Positions 12,083 to 24,521 are shown, numbered from the stretch's first letter. The stretch: 64,000 bases of DNA from Hyparrhenia diplandra (GCA_015847255.1 JADLZK010009384.1:434001-498000); one strand, 5' to 3'. Program-made: numbers and translations. The notes: generated from the sequence alone by a model not told the origin.

Positions 12083-13806
12083 CTATATAAATATGGTTTC
12101 CTTCCTAATTCTACTACACATATGGTTTGTGACTCAAGATCTTGTCATATGAAAGAACGGTTTACAATATTAAATTTTCATGCAAAAAGGTAATGAGATA
12201 GCGAGAAGAGAATAAGCTCTTCATGTTTGCTCTAAGAAACGTCAAGCCATTAATTCATCTTATAATTTGGAGGAATGGATTTTGTAACATTTAAGATTGT
12301 ATGGTTATTATTAATTTGTAACGTCCATTGATTTTTTTTTTTTCAAAATCTTGTAATATCCAGATTGTAAGAATACATGTACTCTAAATGAGCATAGAGT
12401 CTTACACAAGCACTCGTGATTTGGCCTGACAAAAATTGAGGTGACTATTAGAGCACACATTGTGAGTTTGCGTGGCTGACAACCGAGGTAGGGGACAATG
12501 CTATGATTGAATAAAAAAGGTCGAAATCTAGAAATAATGGTTTGCGTCGTATAGCTATAGGCCACGGCAGATGAAATTGATGTGTCAGACCGATGTTATC
12601 ATGTGCTTGGGTTGGTGAAACCCTTATTTTATCCATCAAGGGTTGAAAAGGTGATCATGCGAAGCTATCATATCACCAGTTCGAGTGTGTTTGCCCACAC
12701 CTGCATGAAAAGAGACATGACCATTACAGACTTTGTAGGTACAACACAAGCTAATAGGAACAACCCGTTCCTATGACTTCACAACTGAGGCGTGGGATTG
12801 AGCTCTGAAGTCTCTTAGTGCCTACGTTTGTGTGCTCTGTATTTAGGTGCTCAAATGCCATGAGTCCAAATGGTTTGCATAGGTTACTTGTCTCCCTCTT
12901 TATAGTCAAAAGGAAGGGCACAGGCTTACCGACAGAGAGTCATGGAGAAGAAGAAAAAGAAAAGAATAGACGGAAGAGAAACAACAAAAGAAGGGGTGCT
13001 CAATGGCGTCGTTCCCTCCTCCTCTGTGCCAGTCCTTAGAGTCATGGCGTTGTGGCGATGGTGATGGACGTGACAACGAGTCATTGTTCCTTGTACATTC
13101 CAACTTATCGGGGCATGGCTTTGCATCCCATTATAGGGAACAAGATGATCAAAGCGGTGGCTGGTCGTGGCCTATACACGGCTTAGGTAGCACAGTGGAA
13201 GCATTAGTGTTTAGTCCCGTGGGGGTAGATGGAGAGTTGACACCAGTCAACTCTAGTACCCATATCCCATATGGGGTAGTTGAAAAGACACTAGAGCCCA
13301 GAAACATGTCTCCACCCATGTGGGTGAGCCGGGAGAAGCAGGAGACCCCCAAGGATCGCTCGGTTCACCTGAGGGTCTGTTTGCAAAGTGTGGGTCGGAT
13401 CACCTCTTGGAGGGTCGGATGAGTCTAGGTCCTTGTCGAGAGAGCCGGGCAAGTCGAACAGACCTCCTGAGTGTCGGTTAAGACTGGGCCCACACCCCAA
13501 TGGCCGCACAAGGGGGTCATGCACCTGAGCTTGCCCAAAAAACGGTCTCTATGGGTTCGCCCGAAAAACCGTCTCTATGGGTTCGCCTATGTAAATGATT
13601 TGATTGAAAATTAACAAAGCGTAAGAACAAGGCCATTTCAATTTTGTGTTCATAAAATATATCATTAGCTTTAATTCACCTTGAATCTTACAATAGAAAA
13701 TAATAAAATAACATATTTATTAAATTCTGTATTTTTACCTTAATCCCCATCGTGCACTTACTGTTAACTAAAAGATCTATTAATTTGAAAATAATAAAAT
13801 AAAATG
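12083..13806. other. CACTA-1 interior, unassigned
   Basis: Mixed sequence with several short open frames (for example 13003-13422 plus), none with a recognised domain. A T-run lies at 12332-12343. It may include further captured DNA that I cannot identify. Confidence 0.35.
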
Positions 13807-13885
13807 GTTTAGGAGCACAAGTGCCAAACTTTTTGGCCGCCAAATTGGCGCGAAAACTTTTGGCGGCCAAATTGGCGCTCGTCAA
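13807..13885 (+). promoter_or_regulatory. Paired E2F-like sites in a captured promoter
   Basis: Two near-identical units (CCAAATTGGCGCGAAAAC and CCAAATTGGCGCTCGTC) lie 30 bases apart in tandem. ATTGGCGCGAAAA fits the plant E2F consensus (TTTSSCGC or WTTSGCGC types). They lie about 200 bases upstream of the GC-rich 5' gene-like segment at 14086. The assignment rests on motif matching only. Confidence 0.4.
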
Positions 13886-14340
13886 AAACAAATTCTTCTC
13901 CTTAATCCCATCTCCTCCATCTCCCCCTCACATCTCGCAACTTTTCGGGCGCCGCCGCCCTCCGCTCCCTCCCGTACGGCGCCTCCATCCCTCCCAAGCC
14001 GTCCTCCCAGATCCCCCTCCGTTCTACCAAATCTGATATTCCTTCGTCACCATTCATCGTCGTCCTCACCCAAGAGGCCCCCTCGATGTCCGCACCTCCT
14101 CCTTCTCGCGTCGTCCACTGCCATGACGCCACCATGGCTGCCGTGCCGCTCCTCCTCCTCCCGTCCGCCGCGCGCGACGATGATGGAGGCGGGTGCGGGA
14201 TCGATGGCGCCGCCTGCGCTTGGAGAGCAGGCTGGTGTCCGGGCGGTGGAGAAGCAGTGGGGTGGGCCGTGACTCCCGTGGCAGGGCCGACCAATTCGGA
14301 GAGCCCATCCACTTCTGGTACTGCCGTACTAAGGGTACGT
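13886..14340 (+). other. Captured 5' leader and first-exon-like segment
   Basis: A C-rich leader (CCATCTCCTCCATCTCCCCC) precedes an ATG at 14086. The frame is open through about 14460, and a donor-like GTACGTAC occurs at 14335. The predicted peptide is Ala/Gly-rich and unrecognised. It lies in the same orientation as, and 2.2 kb upstream of, the RING-H2 fragment, so the two may be remnants of one captured gene. I cannot show that. Confidence 0.35.
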
Positions 14341-16533
14341 ACTGTACTACTGGCCCCAACATGCTTGGATGATTTTCTTCTTGTGAGGCGGGATCCAGAA
14401 GTAGTTGGTATTGTTAAGTTTATAATCTCTGAATTAGACTTTGGTGAAAAATGTAGTTTTTGAATAGATTCAGAAGTCTCAGTTTGTAAAACGTTTTTCT
14501 AGACATTGGAATCACGGACTACCAGAGAGTTTCTATTGACAGAGTGCATCTTAATTATCTTTTGCTTGTATGTATGATTATTGTCTGATTTCTAATCATA
14601 TACATCTGATTTTGTGCGTACATGTACCGTACAATAGGCTAGATCCTCATGATTGTTGTTGTTTGTCAGGTAAATTCCAGGAATGTATTCCCTCATCTTG
14701 GAACTTAACTGTCCTTGTGGCGTGTAGTTCTTCCACTCTTGAACTACAAAAAAAAAAAGTTGGTTCGGTTTAGTATTAATAGAGTTTGTTAAATTTTTAG
14801 CCTCAACGATTTTTGTTTGATAAATGCATACTGCTCTAGTCAATCGAGGCTTGTTATTTGTTTGATGGATTAGACAATACTGATCTAGTCAATTGAGACT
14901 TGATCTTTTTGATAGATTAGATATGACAATACATTTGCTTGTTCAAGATCAAGCAGCGAGGGCAAGCACTATGCCTCTACCTGATGACCTATACTACTGT
15001 GGGTTTGCATCCAATAATTCTTGCATAGACAGACAGAACCAATCGTCAAATAGGCTAAACAGTGGGAAAGGCAATTATTTTTTTTTCCTGTACTAATCAA
15101 AATGTAGGATTTAGATGCATATGACGACATTGATATGCTATATTCATTCTTTATGCAAAAGAAGTTATCCATTTCTCCCATTCATATTATGGCAAAAGAG
15201 CTAAGCATATATATAGAACTAAATTTCTTTTCCATGCCCCATGCTGCAACACAAGTGACAAAGGATAGTGCTTTGAGAATTCAGATACTTAATTGACATT
15301 CTTTTTGCTTTACTGAGCAATTAATCAAAATTGACATACTTAATTTATATGAATACAATGATGCTATTACAATTTTTTTGCCTTCTCAATTTGCTACATC
15401 AATCATAGTCTCATACTATCAATTTGACAAATACATTCAACCATTTACAGTTATGAAATTGTTGCCTGACCGGCTAATTTGGTTTGCTTTTTTGCTTTCT
15501 CACTGTCTACAGTTTGCCCATTTACAGTTGCAGGATGTCTTCTGAGCTGCTAAATTGTGGGAGATAGGGAGTGGGAGAACGATGACCAGTCACTTACAGT
15601 TACAGGGAGAACGATGATCAGTCACTTACAGTTACAGACCAAGCTGCTGAATTTCAGTTTTGCATGGCTGCAGGTGGGGTTGGCTGATCATTGCCTTATG
15701 CTTTTGCTAGTTACCTGATACAAATTTGTTAAGATCTTGGTGCGATAACCTGACATGTAAGCGTGACTGAGTCTTGTTAGAAATTAAGAACTTGACACCA
15801 ATAGGTGCTTTTGCATATGAACTAATTTGTCTTCGGTCTATTTTGTAGTTCTATGATAACCACTGATATTTGGACATGTTGTATCCTGAATTTATGCACT
15901 CATGTGAGATGTTAATAAGTGCTGCCGTACTGATCTGATAACATGTTAAGTAGCTTCCATTTGTCAGCTATATGCTCCAGCATTTATGGGCTAGTACTAA
16001 AGCTCCATTATCTTCTCTAGAAATCAGTTATGCTATATTGTTTTCTCTAGAAATCAACTATGCTCCAGTATGTGTAGTCTAGTACTAGTGCTCCATCCTC
16101 CTCCCTAGCAATCAACGTGTGCTTTGTTCTCTAGAAATAAATATTGTGTACTCTTGTTTTTTTTAAAAGTAATATTGTGTGCTCCTGTAAAGAACACAGA
16201 TGGAGATTGGATTGCTTGCTAATGCCACACTGCTACATGATGTATTTGTTAAATCACTTGTGTGTCTGTATGTGTTATTGTATTAGGAACTTAGGCTGTT
16301 AGCTCTAACACTTAAGTTTTTAATACTGAAAATCTGAAATATGATAGCAAGTACACAGTTATACACTACTGGTCACCTATTTTCATGTCCCCGTTTAGAA
16401 TTTGAGAGATTGATGGATAGTGATAGCATGTGGCTCCAACTGCATATTTAATCAAATTCATATCTTGTAAGACGATGATTTGTGCCCTGAAAGATGACTT
16501 TATTTTATATTTATTTTGATATTTGTGTTGCAG
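14341..16533. other. Intron-like interior of CACTA-1
   Basis: AT-rich, with T-rich plus-strand character as in plant introns. A 35-bp unit (GAACGATGAYCAGTCACTTAC) is duplicated at about 15578 and 15608, and a TCTCTAGAAATCA unit is repeated around 16015-16140. No gene is supported. Confidence 0.4.
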
Positions 16534-16633
16534 GTATTGTTCGTGGAAGATGCTCTGGCTTCTTGATTGCCTTCCTGCCTCCGCTAGGTGACTAGCTGTA
16601 GGCACGAGTTCCACCACCAGTGCATCCTTTGTG
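16534..16633 (+). pseudogene. Captured RING-H2 finger exon fragment
   Basis: After an acceptor-like TTGTGTTGCAG, the plus strand contains VTSCRHEFHHQCIL. This matches the C-x-H-x-F/Y-H-x-x-C-I-L segment of plant RHF-type RING-H2 E3 ligases. The preceding bases resemble the upstream C-x-x-C part of the finger, but small indels and two stops break the frame. The exon would end at a GTGAGG donor at 16634. Native RHF proteins transfer ubiquitin through this zinc finger. Here the first zinc ligands are destroyed, so the fragment cannot encode a finger. Confidence 0.65.
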
Positions 16634-17455
16634 GTGAGGACTCAATCTACAATTTGTTCCTCCTGTTCTTTTGGTTTGTTTTTCATCTATTGTGTTGCCA
16701 TGTAGCTTTATTGATAATCTTGATGAGTGCAGAATGTGCCGCTAATCTGAATCTCTACTCCCACACACTCTGAAAATAATTTGGAGGAATCACAAGCTCT
16801 GCTCTGAATTAACATATGGTCGTTACTTGTCATATTTCACCACTCAGTTATATTGCCGATCTGTAATCCTTCCAAAGCCATAGCATCACCTAAAAATGAT
16901 CTTTTGATCAAGCAATGTTCTGTCTTTTTACTCCTTGACATGATGCACTTAATAAAAAATTACGTTGTCAATAGATTTTATACTCACCTTTCGATAGCAC
17001 ATTTAGTAAGTTGAGGTTTAGACCTCACAATTTGGTTCAGTACACATGATCTAGTTTTCTTGTGTTAGCTTATTTATAACTTCATTTTTCCTATGAAAAT
17101 TATTACATATACTTATGAACATTTGACTTGCAATGTCACTGTACTAAAAAAAACTAAAGCTTATGCCAAATGTCAATGTTCCTTTTTTTTCAGGATGAAT
17201 AAAGTTTCAGTGGAGTGCACGAGTAATGCGAAGCTCCAAATCCAAGCTTCAGTGGTGGTGTCTAGGCATTTTAGATGTATAGGAAAGCAGTTGAATATCT
17301 TTTTTTTCTGGGATGGTTTGAGTAATGTGTGTCTAGCTATTTTTGATATTAGATCATTTAATTATGGATGTGAACACACAAATATATTTTGGTTTAATGG
17401 ATCTATTCAAATGCTTTATTGATGTCTATTCAGTTCCTAATTTATTAATAGCGTT
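16634..17455. other. CACTA-1 interior, unassigned
   Basis: AT-rich sequence following the RING fragment. I see no further exons of the finger gene and no repeats until the subterminal zone. Confidence 0.35.
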
Positions 17456-18235
17456 GTGATATTGACTGGTGGCACCAAACCAAATGCATTGTAAAAGTCG
17501 CTATTGACAACCAAATTTTTGTGGCAACATGTCCTATAGCAACGATCAATCCACGTAGCATTAGAGGTTTTACCTTATGGCAACGTCAATGTGAACGTGG
17601 CAATTGTATGTGTTGCCGCCACTTTTTGGTGTTGCCACATTGGTCTTGTTGCCACACTTGTCATGCGATGCAATATAGGCTGCACATTATGGCAACGAAA
17701 CCTTAGGTGTGGCAATTACACATGTTCCCACTACTTTTTGGTGTTGCAACAAAGGTCTTGTTGCCACACTAGTTTTTTGATGTAATAGCAATTGCACCTT
17801 ATAGCAACCAAACCTCGGGCGTGGCAATTACACATGTTGCCACCATTTCTTGGTGTTGTGACATAATCCCTGTTACCACACGTTTTTTAAGCGTTGCAAT
17901 ACATTCACTTGCAACACACGTTCATCGTTGCTAGTGCACCATTTGCTACGACAAAGGGTATGTTGCCATTGCAAGGTCTAGCAACACCTTAGGTGTTGCA
18001 TTAGTTGTTGTTGCCACACATACAACCGTAGCAAAACCTTCTCTTGCAACACCTAAGCGTTGCAAATCCAAAACGCATTTAACGCTTCCCACAAAAGTGT
18101 TGTCCAAAGCTTTGCCCACGCAAGCACCGCAACGCCTCCCAACGAAAAAAAGTGTTGCTATTTCTGTTATTGCAACTATTTTGGCCCTTTTGCAACACTT
18201 TTCGAGCGTTGAGACAGGGTCAAAATTTAGTAGTG
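17456..18235 (-). repeat. CACTA-1 right subterminal repeat array and terminus
   Basis: Repeats of GTTGCCAC, TTGCAATA and GCAACACCTTAGGTGTTGCA (the last a local palindrome) are packed up to the terminal repeat ending ...TTAGTAGTG at 18235. They mirror the left array. Confidence 0.8.
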
Positions 18236-18277
18236 CAAGGAAGAGAGACATGACACACATGGCGTCCATCATCAAAG

Positions 18278-18282
18278 AAGAT
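18278..18282. repeat. TSD of element B, left copy (AAGAT)
   Basis: AAGAT flanks the left LTR of B and recurs at 25980-25984. The 44 bases between CACTA-1 and this site are element A sequence. Confidence 0.93.
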
Positions 18283-19734
18283 TGTTGACGGTCGTTAACT
18301 ACATATTTTATACCGTCAACATTAGTATAAAACTACCAAAACACAATAGTGATAGGGCTTTGAGCTAACCATTTACACAAGTTTTGGTACTTCACTTGTT
18401 TTTGAGGGGGCAATGTTGGAAACATATACATTTTGGGCCCAAAGCAAAGGAAAACATATAAGGCCCTAAATGGACATAAGCAAAGCAAGGAGAAGAGAGG
18501 AGAAAAGCCCATAAACATGAATATGAACATCCAAACACAAGCCCAAGAGGTCAAGGCCCGAATCCAACATGAAATGACATTGGGCCACATGACATGGGTT
18601 TAGTATTTCGGGCATAACTTTTTTCATACGGACTCCGTTGTCCGGTGTACCTGCCAAAACGGAGCTAACGATGAAACCGACGTGCTACCAAAATTTGAGC
18701 CCATTTGGCCCAGATCTTTGCGCGCGCACCTGAGGGTGCGCTCCACCTCCCCGCGGCCGCCAACCGGGCCTATCTTCCTCGTGGCGGTACAATAACTCCA
18801 GAAGAACGTCGGTGGCGAGGTGTGCCAGGTTCGTTGTACCTGGAAACCATCATTCCTTGGTCGGTTTGGTCATTATGGGGGGAGGTGGCACATTTCCAAA
18901 GACCCCCCTCTCTCCAAGCTATAAAAGGAGGCTCCTCCCTCTCATTCCAATACACCAATTCCACATACAACACAAGGAGGGCCACAATGTAGTAGAAAGG
19001 GAGAAGCTCCACTCTTCTTCCTCTTCTTAGTTCTAATGGAGAGTGAGAGGGAAGGCTAGAAGAGGGCTTGGCCTCTTCTCCATGGAGTCCGGTGTACCCC
19101 GGTGCATTGCGGATCTCGGGTGGCCGGAGTGCCGGACTTGTCAACACCCGCCACGCTACCTCTACAACTTCCTTACACTTTGGTAAGAAAGTTCGTGTTC
19201 ATCTTTCGGCTTATTGTTCTTCAAGCATATTATCTTAGCTGTTATAAACTTGCGGGATTGATAGTCATTACCCTCGGGCCGTAACTCTTGGTGAAGGAAC
19301 CCTTTGACCGGGGAACCTTGATCGACACCAAGAGTTGTGTGCGGTAGTGCAACGTGGTGTTTGGACTAACGTCCACCTATCTTTTGTGGTGCACCCACGG
19401 CCGAGGGGTAGGCGGCTGGGTCGTGGATGTGCCTTGTCCGTCCCCCCCTGTAATCCCCCACGTTCGGGTGTGTTGTAGTGCTAATTGCCGCTGCCCGGTT
19501 GGTGCATTGGCCGGTGCCCGAAGTAAGGAGATAAATGACTCTAGAAATCCCTGCCCGAAAACCTAAGCCCATAAAGATACCTCACCACCCATAGTTATCC
19601 TTGGGCGGCTGCTCAAAGATTAGTGCGTAAATGTTCCTCGTGGAAAATACGATACCCTGAATACTTCGGTGAAAGCTACAATGATAATTCCGACGCTTAT
19701 GGATTCTTTCTGCATACGTTAAGAAACGTCAACA
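18283..19734 (+). repeat. Element B left LTR
   Basis: This 1452 bp LTR runs from TGTTGACG to GTCAACA. The 5' hairpin GTTGACGGT/ACCGTCAAC is at 18284-18320, the TATA box CTATAAAAGG at 18919-18928, and the loop-GTGGT hairpin at 19350-19362 (CAAC-GTGGT-GTTTG). Confidence 0.95.
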
Positions 19735-19768
19735 AGCTTTCTAGCGCCATTGCCGGGAACGGTTGTCG
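19735..19768 (+). other. Element B primer-binding site (tRNA-Asp)
   Basis: TAGCGCCATTGCCGGGAAC follows the LTR after a short spacer. It differs by two bases from the complement of the plant tRNA-Asp 3' end. Confidence 0.8.
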
Positions 19769-19850
19769 TAATTTGCTCGAGCCTAGAGCACCCGTGTGTT
19801 GTATCAAAAAAAAATTATAAATAGTTATTTATTTTACCTTTTTTTCCAAA

Positions 19851-20600
19851 ATGAAGCCTTCTCCAAATTTAAAATCTTCCCCGCTTCTCCAAAGGGGAGT
19901 TCACGGGGCCAAAATCTTTTTTCAAAATCAAAATTTTCATTTAGCCATGAACTCCACCCCTAATTTGAAAAAAACTTTTGGTTGGTGCACTCCTTCTCTC
20001 GGTGACTATTTTGAAAACACGTGTAACCACCTACGAGATTTCGAGGAGTTATGCCTAAGCATTCCTGGTATGACACGAGAAATTCACATGTGGAATTTGT
20101 TTTACGCTCTCCCTCATAGGAAAGCAAAACAATAGTACACTATTGTCCTAGGAAGTTTGAATGGGGACTAAGAAGAACTCAAAGACAATTTTTGTCTAGC
20201 ATTATTCCCCATCAACTTCCTACCAAGGACAATCCTCGATTTCGAGTAGGATGAGAAGGAGTCCATAGGTGCAGCCTGGGCCAGTTTACAATGCTAATAC
20301 ATGATGGTCCGGACTTGTCATTACCCGATAGTGTGCCTTTGCATATGTTTTTCGGGTCTTGACATAGATGCTACCCTATGCCTTGACATGACCGTTGGAG
20401 GGTCGTTTGCACGTAAACCTACTGTGCGAAACATAGGAAAATCCTTGAACACATCCTAGAGAAGCTTGCTTCTCCCGTTTGTAGAACCTATTCCCCTCCA
20501 CATTAAGGGCATGTCAAGCGTTGAGGATCCCTCATCGAGTCGAGCCACCCCGTGCACCGCCATTGGAACCGATTTGTTGAGCCCCTCTCCGAACCTCGAA
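19851..20600 (+). pseudogene. Element B gag remnant
   Basis: A 94-codon frame from an ATG at 19851 includes HLRDFEELCLSIPGMTREIH. This matches the start of the Athila-type Retrotrans_gag domain, which in element D reads HLREFEQLCACLTIEGMSQD. After the stop near 20135, further gag-like blocks appear in shifted frames (for example ESIGAAWA near 20250). Gag would form the virus-like particle. The frame is broken and non-functional as read. Confidence 0.7.
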
Positions 20601-20613
20601 CACGAAGGAAGGA

Positions 20614-20820
20614 ATGTTTTATCCTTCGGAGTTCACAATTGAATTCAAGGATGATGACAAAACCTCTAAAGCCGAGGTATGCTTAGACTTCCATATCTAT
20701 CTCATCCTTGACTTCAATCTTCTCATAGGCTACCCTCTAGAAAAAACTTTTTCACGAAAAACCTATAGAGGGGGCCGTGATGAGAAGTTGGGAAAGAATG
20801 CTTCCGCCTCTCACACCTAG
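20614..20820 (+). pseudogene. Element B protease C-terminal remnant
   Basis: A 68-codon frame contains LDFHIYLILDFNLLIGYPLE. The LLIG block corresponds to the conserved hydrophobic-Gly motif in the second half of plant gypsy aspartic proteases. The active-site DTG/DSG half is missing. Confidence 0.6.
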
Positions 20821-21408
20821 ACATCCTAAAAGGCGAAGCATCTTCCCAACCAAAACCCGTTCGAGGAGGCGAAGTTCATAACTCTGTGCACTTCACCCAA
20901 GTTGCTTTCGCATCTTAGTGAAACTAAACACCCGTCGCTCTCCCCGAACACAAGTCATGTCCCTCGGCCAACAAAATGTTGTTCTTGACAAATGGTCACG
21001 ATTCAACGTTCATCCTTCATGTCACATCTTTGAGGAGAAAACGTCATGTGCCATGGACATGCATGAAGCAACAACTCTTGAGACCAAGCAAAAATCTATT
21101 TTTGAGCATAACAAGTTGTCAATTGAGACATCTTACATGCTCACCTTTAGGGTCTTCTTGAGTTTGTTTTGTTTAGCTGAGTGCTTCCACGGAGATCACA
21201 ACCATCTCTTAGTTTTCTTTGTACAATTTTTAAGAGAATGGTTGCAAACCCTATAGTAGCATGATGACGCTAACCTTGCGGCTTGAGCGTAATGTTAAAT
21301 TCTTAGTGGTGAAAACGGGAACTTCACCACCATTAGGCGCAAGATGTTTTTCCGCGGTCAAGCTTATGACCATAACTCAAGCACTTCACGGAGATACCCC
21401 GGACTATC
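20821..21408 (+). other. Element B pol-region remnant
   Basis: A frame at 20918-21256 and the following 150 bases (GCTAACCTTGCGGCTTGA..., ending GGAGATACCCCGGACTATC) are collinear with 32780-33010 in element D. That D segment lies just downstream of D's RT remnant, so this is decayed pol or post-pol sequence. It has no catalytic motif. Confidence 0.5.
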
Positions 21409-21780
21409 AAAAAAAAAAGTAATAATAATAATAATAGCAATAAATATACTTTTATATCTCTTATTATTGTCAAAAAAAAAAAAAAATATAAAAACCCTCT
21501 TATTAAAAAAATCTCTCTTTTCAAAATTAAATAAATAAATAAATTTATTTTATCTCTCTTTTTCAAAAAGAATAAATAAATAAATTTTATCTCTCTTTTC
21601 AAAACAAAACAACAACAATAATAATATATATTTTATCTCTATTTTTAAAAAAAAAAACAAACAATAAATGTTTTATCTATCTTTCCTCATAAAAATAGAA
21701 GTCTTCCCTACTTTCATTTTCAAAATAATAATAACAATAATTATAATAATAATAAATATCTCTTTCTCTTATTAATAAAA
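21409..21780. repeat. AT-rich microsatellite tract in element B
   Basis: About 370 bases of AAT/AATA-type runs interspersed with TCTCTTTTC blocks. The equivalent point in element D (33010-33030) has almost none of it, so the tract expanded only in B. Confidence 0.6.
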
Positions 21781-24481
21781 ACAAGAACATGTTATCAAGT
21801 TAGTATGCACCTTCGAATTATTCTTGTCGCTAACCATTTCGGTGGAGATCGATTAAGAAGAACAAAGGGGCACACGACGCTGTTTCGAGAACATGGGGCC
21901 ACATAAAAAAAACTATGATGCTCATGGGTGATGGAGCATGCAAGAGGAGACCGGACCTGCACACTTGACTTTTACACAAAAGTCTAAGTGTGGGGGAAGA
22001 TGGTGACAATCTCAAGTTCCATCCACCAAGGGTCATACAAAAAAAAATTGAGGGTGAATAAAAGATGATGTCAGCCCCTGCCTTGCTAAAAAAAAAAAAA
22101 GAAGAAGAGGAAAAGGGTTTTTAAAAAATAAGAAGAAGAAAAAAAAAAGATAGAAAGGGAAAAGAAAATAAAAATGTGTTGTTGAAATAAAAGAGAGAAA
22201 AAATGTGTTATAAAAAAAAGAGATAAAAAGAGAGAGAGAGAGAGAGATAAAAAAAGGAGAAAAAAGGGGCTGAAAAAAAAAAATAGAGAGAGAAAAGTAA
22301 AGTAAAAAAAAAGAGAGAGTGTTGGTGAAAAGAAAAAAAATATATATAGATAGAATATATAAAGAAAAAAATAATAAGAGAGAGGAGTAGGTTGGCCCCA
22401 CAAGGTCAAGAAACATACTAATGTGCTACCTGACTCCACCCTTCCTTGCTTTAACAAGCAAGAAGGGCTCACCTCTCATTCTTTTCTTTGCTATCATCAA
22501 GGCCAATGGCCCGCACACATGTCGGTGTGTGTGTGTGAGTGAGTGGCCTAGCCTTGAGATGCACTTGGGCCGAGCCATCAAAGCAAACCGCAACCGATGC
22601 TTCATCCATAAATGCTGACGGTATTTATACTCAGGTATGCAAAGGTAATGTTCACCAACTCATTCACTCATTCTTCTCTCCATGAATATAAAACTCCATG
22701 CTTTCCTTGTCATGGCATATGCTCGTTTGGGTGTATCCACGTGCACGTGCATGAGGTGCATCCATAGGTCTTTTTAAATTAAGCGTGGTGCTTAGGCTAA
22801 AAATGATCTTCTTTGATCAAAACTTTGACATGGTGTCAAAGCTAGGTTAATGAACTTAGAGCTTTGTTGTCATGATCTTTGGAAGTATCTTATGTTGAGA
22901 TGAATCAAGGCTATGTTTACACTTTGCTTCTTTATTTTAGCCTTGCCTCGAGTGATCTTGAGGTGAATGAATAAAAAATAATAATATTTATATAATAATA
23001 ATAAATAAATAAAATAAAGTTTAAAGGATCCATGGTGTTTTAGCTGGTAGAGCCATGTGTTTGTTTTCTTTTTGTTTTTATTTTGTTTGAATAAAAGAGG
23101 TACAAGAATAAGTGTGGGGAGATCTCTCAAGCATACAATCACACCCATCCGAGATCTCCCCAACACAATGCACAAACCCCGAGCAATTCCACGATGGAGA
23201 AGGGCGAGACGAGCGACTACCATTAACTCCTTCCTCTTCAAATGGTGGTTTGTGCAACTCCCCTCTCACATCCTCCATAAGTTTTGAGGTTTAAAAATTG
23301 AACAAATCAAAAAGGCAAAACTTTTAAAAAAGCTCCATCTCCATGCTATCCTTTGATAAAATGTGCATACTCTTTATTCCTTGCTAATATTCCTATAGCT
23401 TGTGAACCACTTATCATAGGGACCCCATGTTATCTAAGTAATTGGAATATGTGATATAGCTGGATGATATGAACCTTGCTCTTTTTCTATGAACTTGGGA
23501 TTTGTTTTCAAAAATTCAAAATTCAATTAGCATGCTCCTCAATGATATGCATTTCCCACCGTGAGCCATATGGCGTGATGATGATCATTCATGAAAAGAA
23601 TAAACCATAGTCATCTGCTACTTGTTTTCATGGTGAGCCTATGTCAAATTGTTTGTGACCTATATTGAGATTCTTTTCATATGCCCAAGATCAAGATTCA
23701 CGTACACCCACAAATAAAATGCCGACTCTTACACCGAGAGTTGCGCACAAGATGCACCTTTCCATCCACCAAAAATATACTCCATTCATTTGTATCATGA
23801 CCTCTCACCAAAAACCCCTGTTACCAAAAGGAGAAGTACGGGCTATGCTTGAAAAAAAAAATGATGAAAGGAAAGATGGACATGAGTCCCGAAAGAAAAA
23901 AAAAGACGAGGAAGTCGTAGACTGGCCCAAAAAAAAATATAAGAGAAAGAAAAAGAAAAAGAATAAGGGTAGCCCATACCTCCTTCAAATAAATTCCACC
24001 AAAAAAGAGAGAGTCATGATACCTGAGTACACAAAAATATACCACACACTTTGCACATCTTGATCTAGGCCTATAACTAGTCTCTCCATGTGGTCCGGTT
24101 TTTGACTAAGGCAACATGACATGATACAAGTATGCCGTTCTTTTTACCTACCCAAAAACCCCACAAAAAGCCTTATATAGTTGGTAGGAAAAAAAAGAAA
24201 GGCAAATCTAAGCCTTTGGTGAGGAACAAACCACATACAAATTGAGTGATCCGAGTGAATCATTTGAGGAGCAAAGCTATATTTACATTTTCAAAATCAA
24301 ATGAAAACCCAAGTTCTCGCACTTATTTGAAGCAAGGGGATTTGAATCTACGTTGTTCCATAATTCAATTACCCAAGATTAATGTGGTAGACACATCAAA
24401 AGTTCACGAAAGTGCGGTGAAGCTTGGAATGACTTGTATGCGGGTTGAATATCAAGGAGATGACCCATCTTAGTCTCGGCC
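21781..24481 (+). other. Element B conserved non-coding 3' interior
   Basis: No gene is present, but the stretch is collinear with 33028-35585 of element D. It contains a polypurine tract (22083-22390), the tandem RTGGT hairpins (22780-22794 and 22823-22841), an 11-bp-stem hairpin GGGGAGATCTC/GAGATCTCCCC (23116-23161), and GGAC-ATGA-GTCC at 23878-23889. Long minus-strand Phe/Leu/Ser frames in this area are artefacts of GA-rich DNA. Confidence 0.65.
22083..22390 (+). repeat. Long polypurine tract, element B
   Basis: About 300 bases that are more than 90 percent A/G on the plus strand, with (GA)n and AAAAAGA units. Element D has a shorter counterpart at 33353-33490. It is too far from the 3' LTR to be the standard polypurine primer. 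Confidence 0.7.
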
Positions 24482-24521
24482 TTTACTCGAGGGACGAGCA
24501 AAGGACTAAGTGTGGGGAGTT
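24482..24521 (+). other. Element B PPT and PPT-proximal hairpin
   Basis: TTTACTCG-AGGGA-CGAGCAAA (24482-24502) forms a hairpin directly before the polypurine tract AGTGTGGGGAGT that abuts the right LTR at 24522. A and C carry the same hairpin with different stem bases. Confidence 0.75.

Larger units (their letters stand above)
6513..18235. mobile_element. CACTA-1: 11.7 kb non-autonomous, gene-capturing CACTA transposon
   Basis: The left end reads CACTACAAGATTTCGACCCT. The right end, read on the minus strand, is CACTACTAAATTTTGACCCT. The 3-bp TSD is CAA. Both ends carry several hundred bases of subterminal repeats. No TNP2/TnpD transposase frame is visible anywhere inside, so it was presumably moved by an autonomous relative. 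The interior carries fragments of unrelated host genes in both orientations: a leucine aminopeptidase exon, a RING-H2 exon and a two-exon reading frame. This fits a Pack-CACTA-type gene-capturing element. It is inserted in element A. Confidence 0.92.

Noticed and set aside
22033..22472. Long minus-strand frames rich in Phe, Leu and Ser
   Set aside because: They are the complement of a polypurine tract with no stops by composition. They have no domain and are not conserved in element D.
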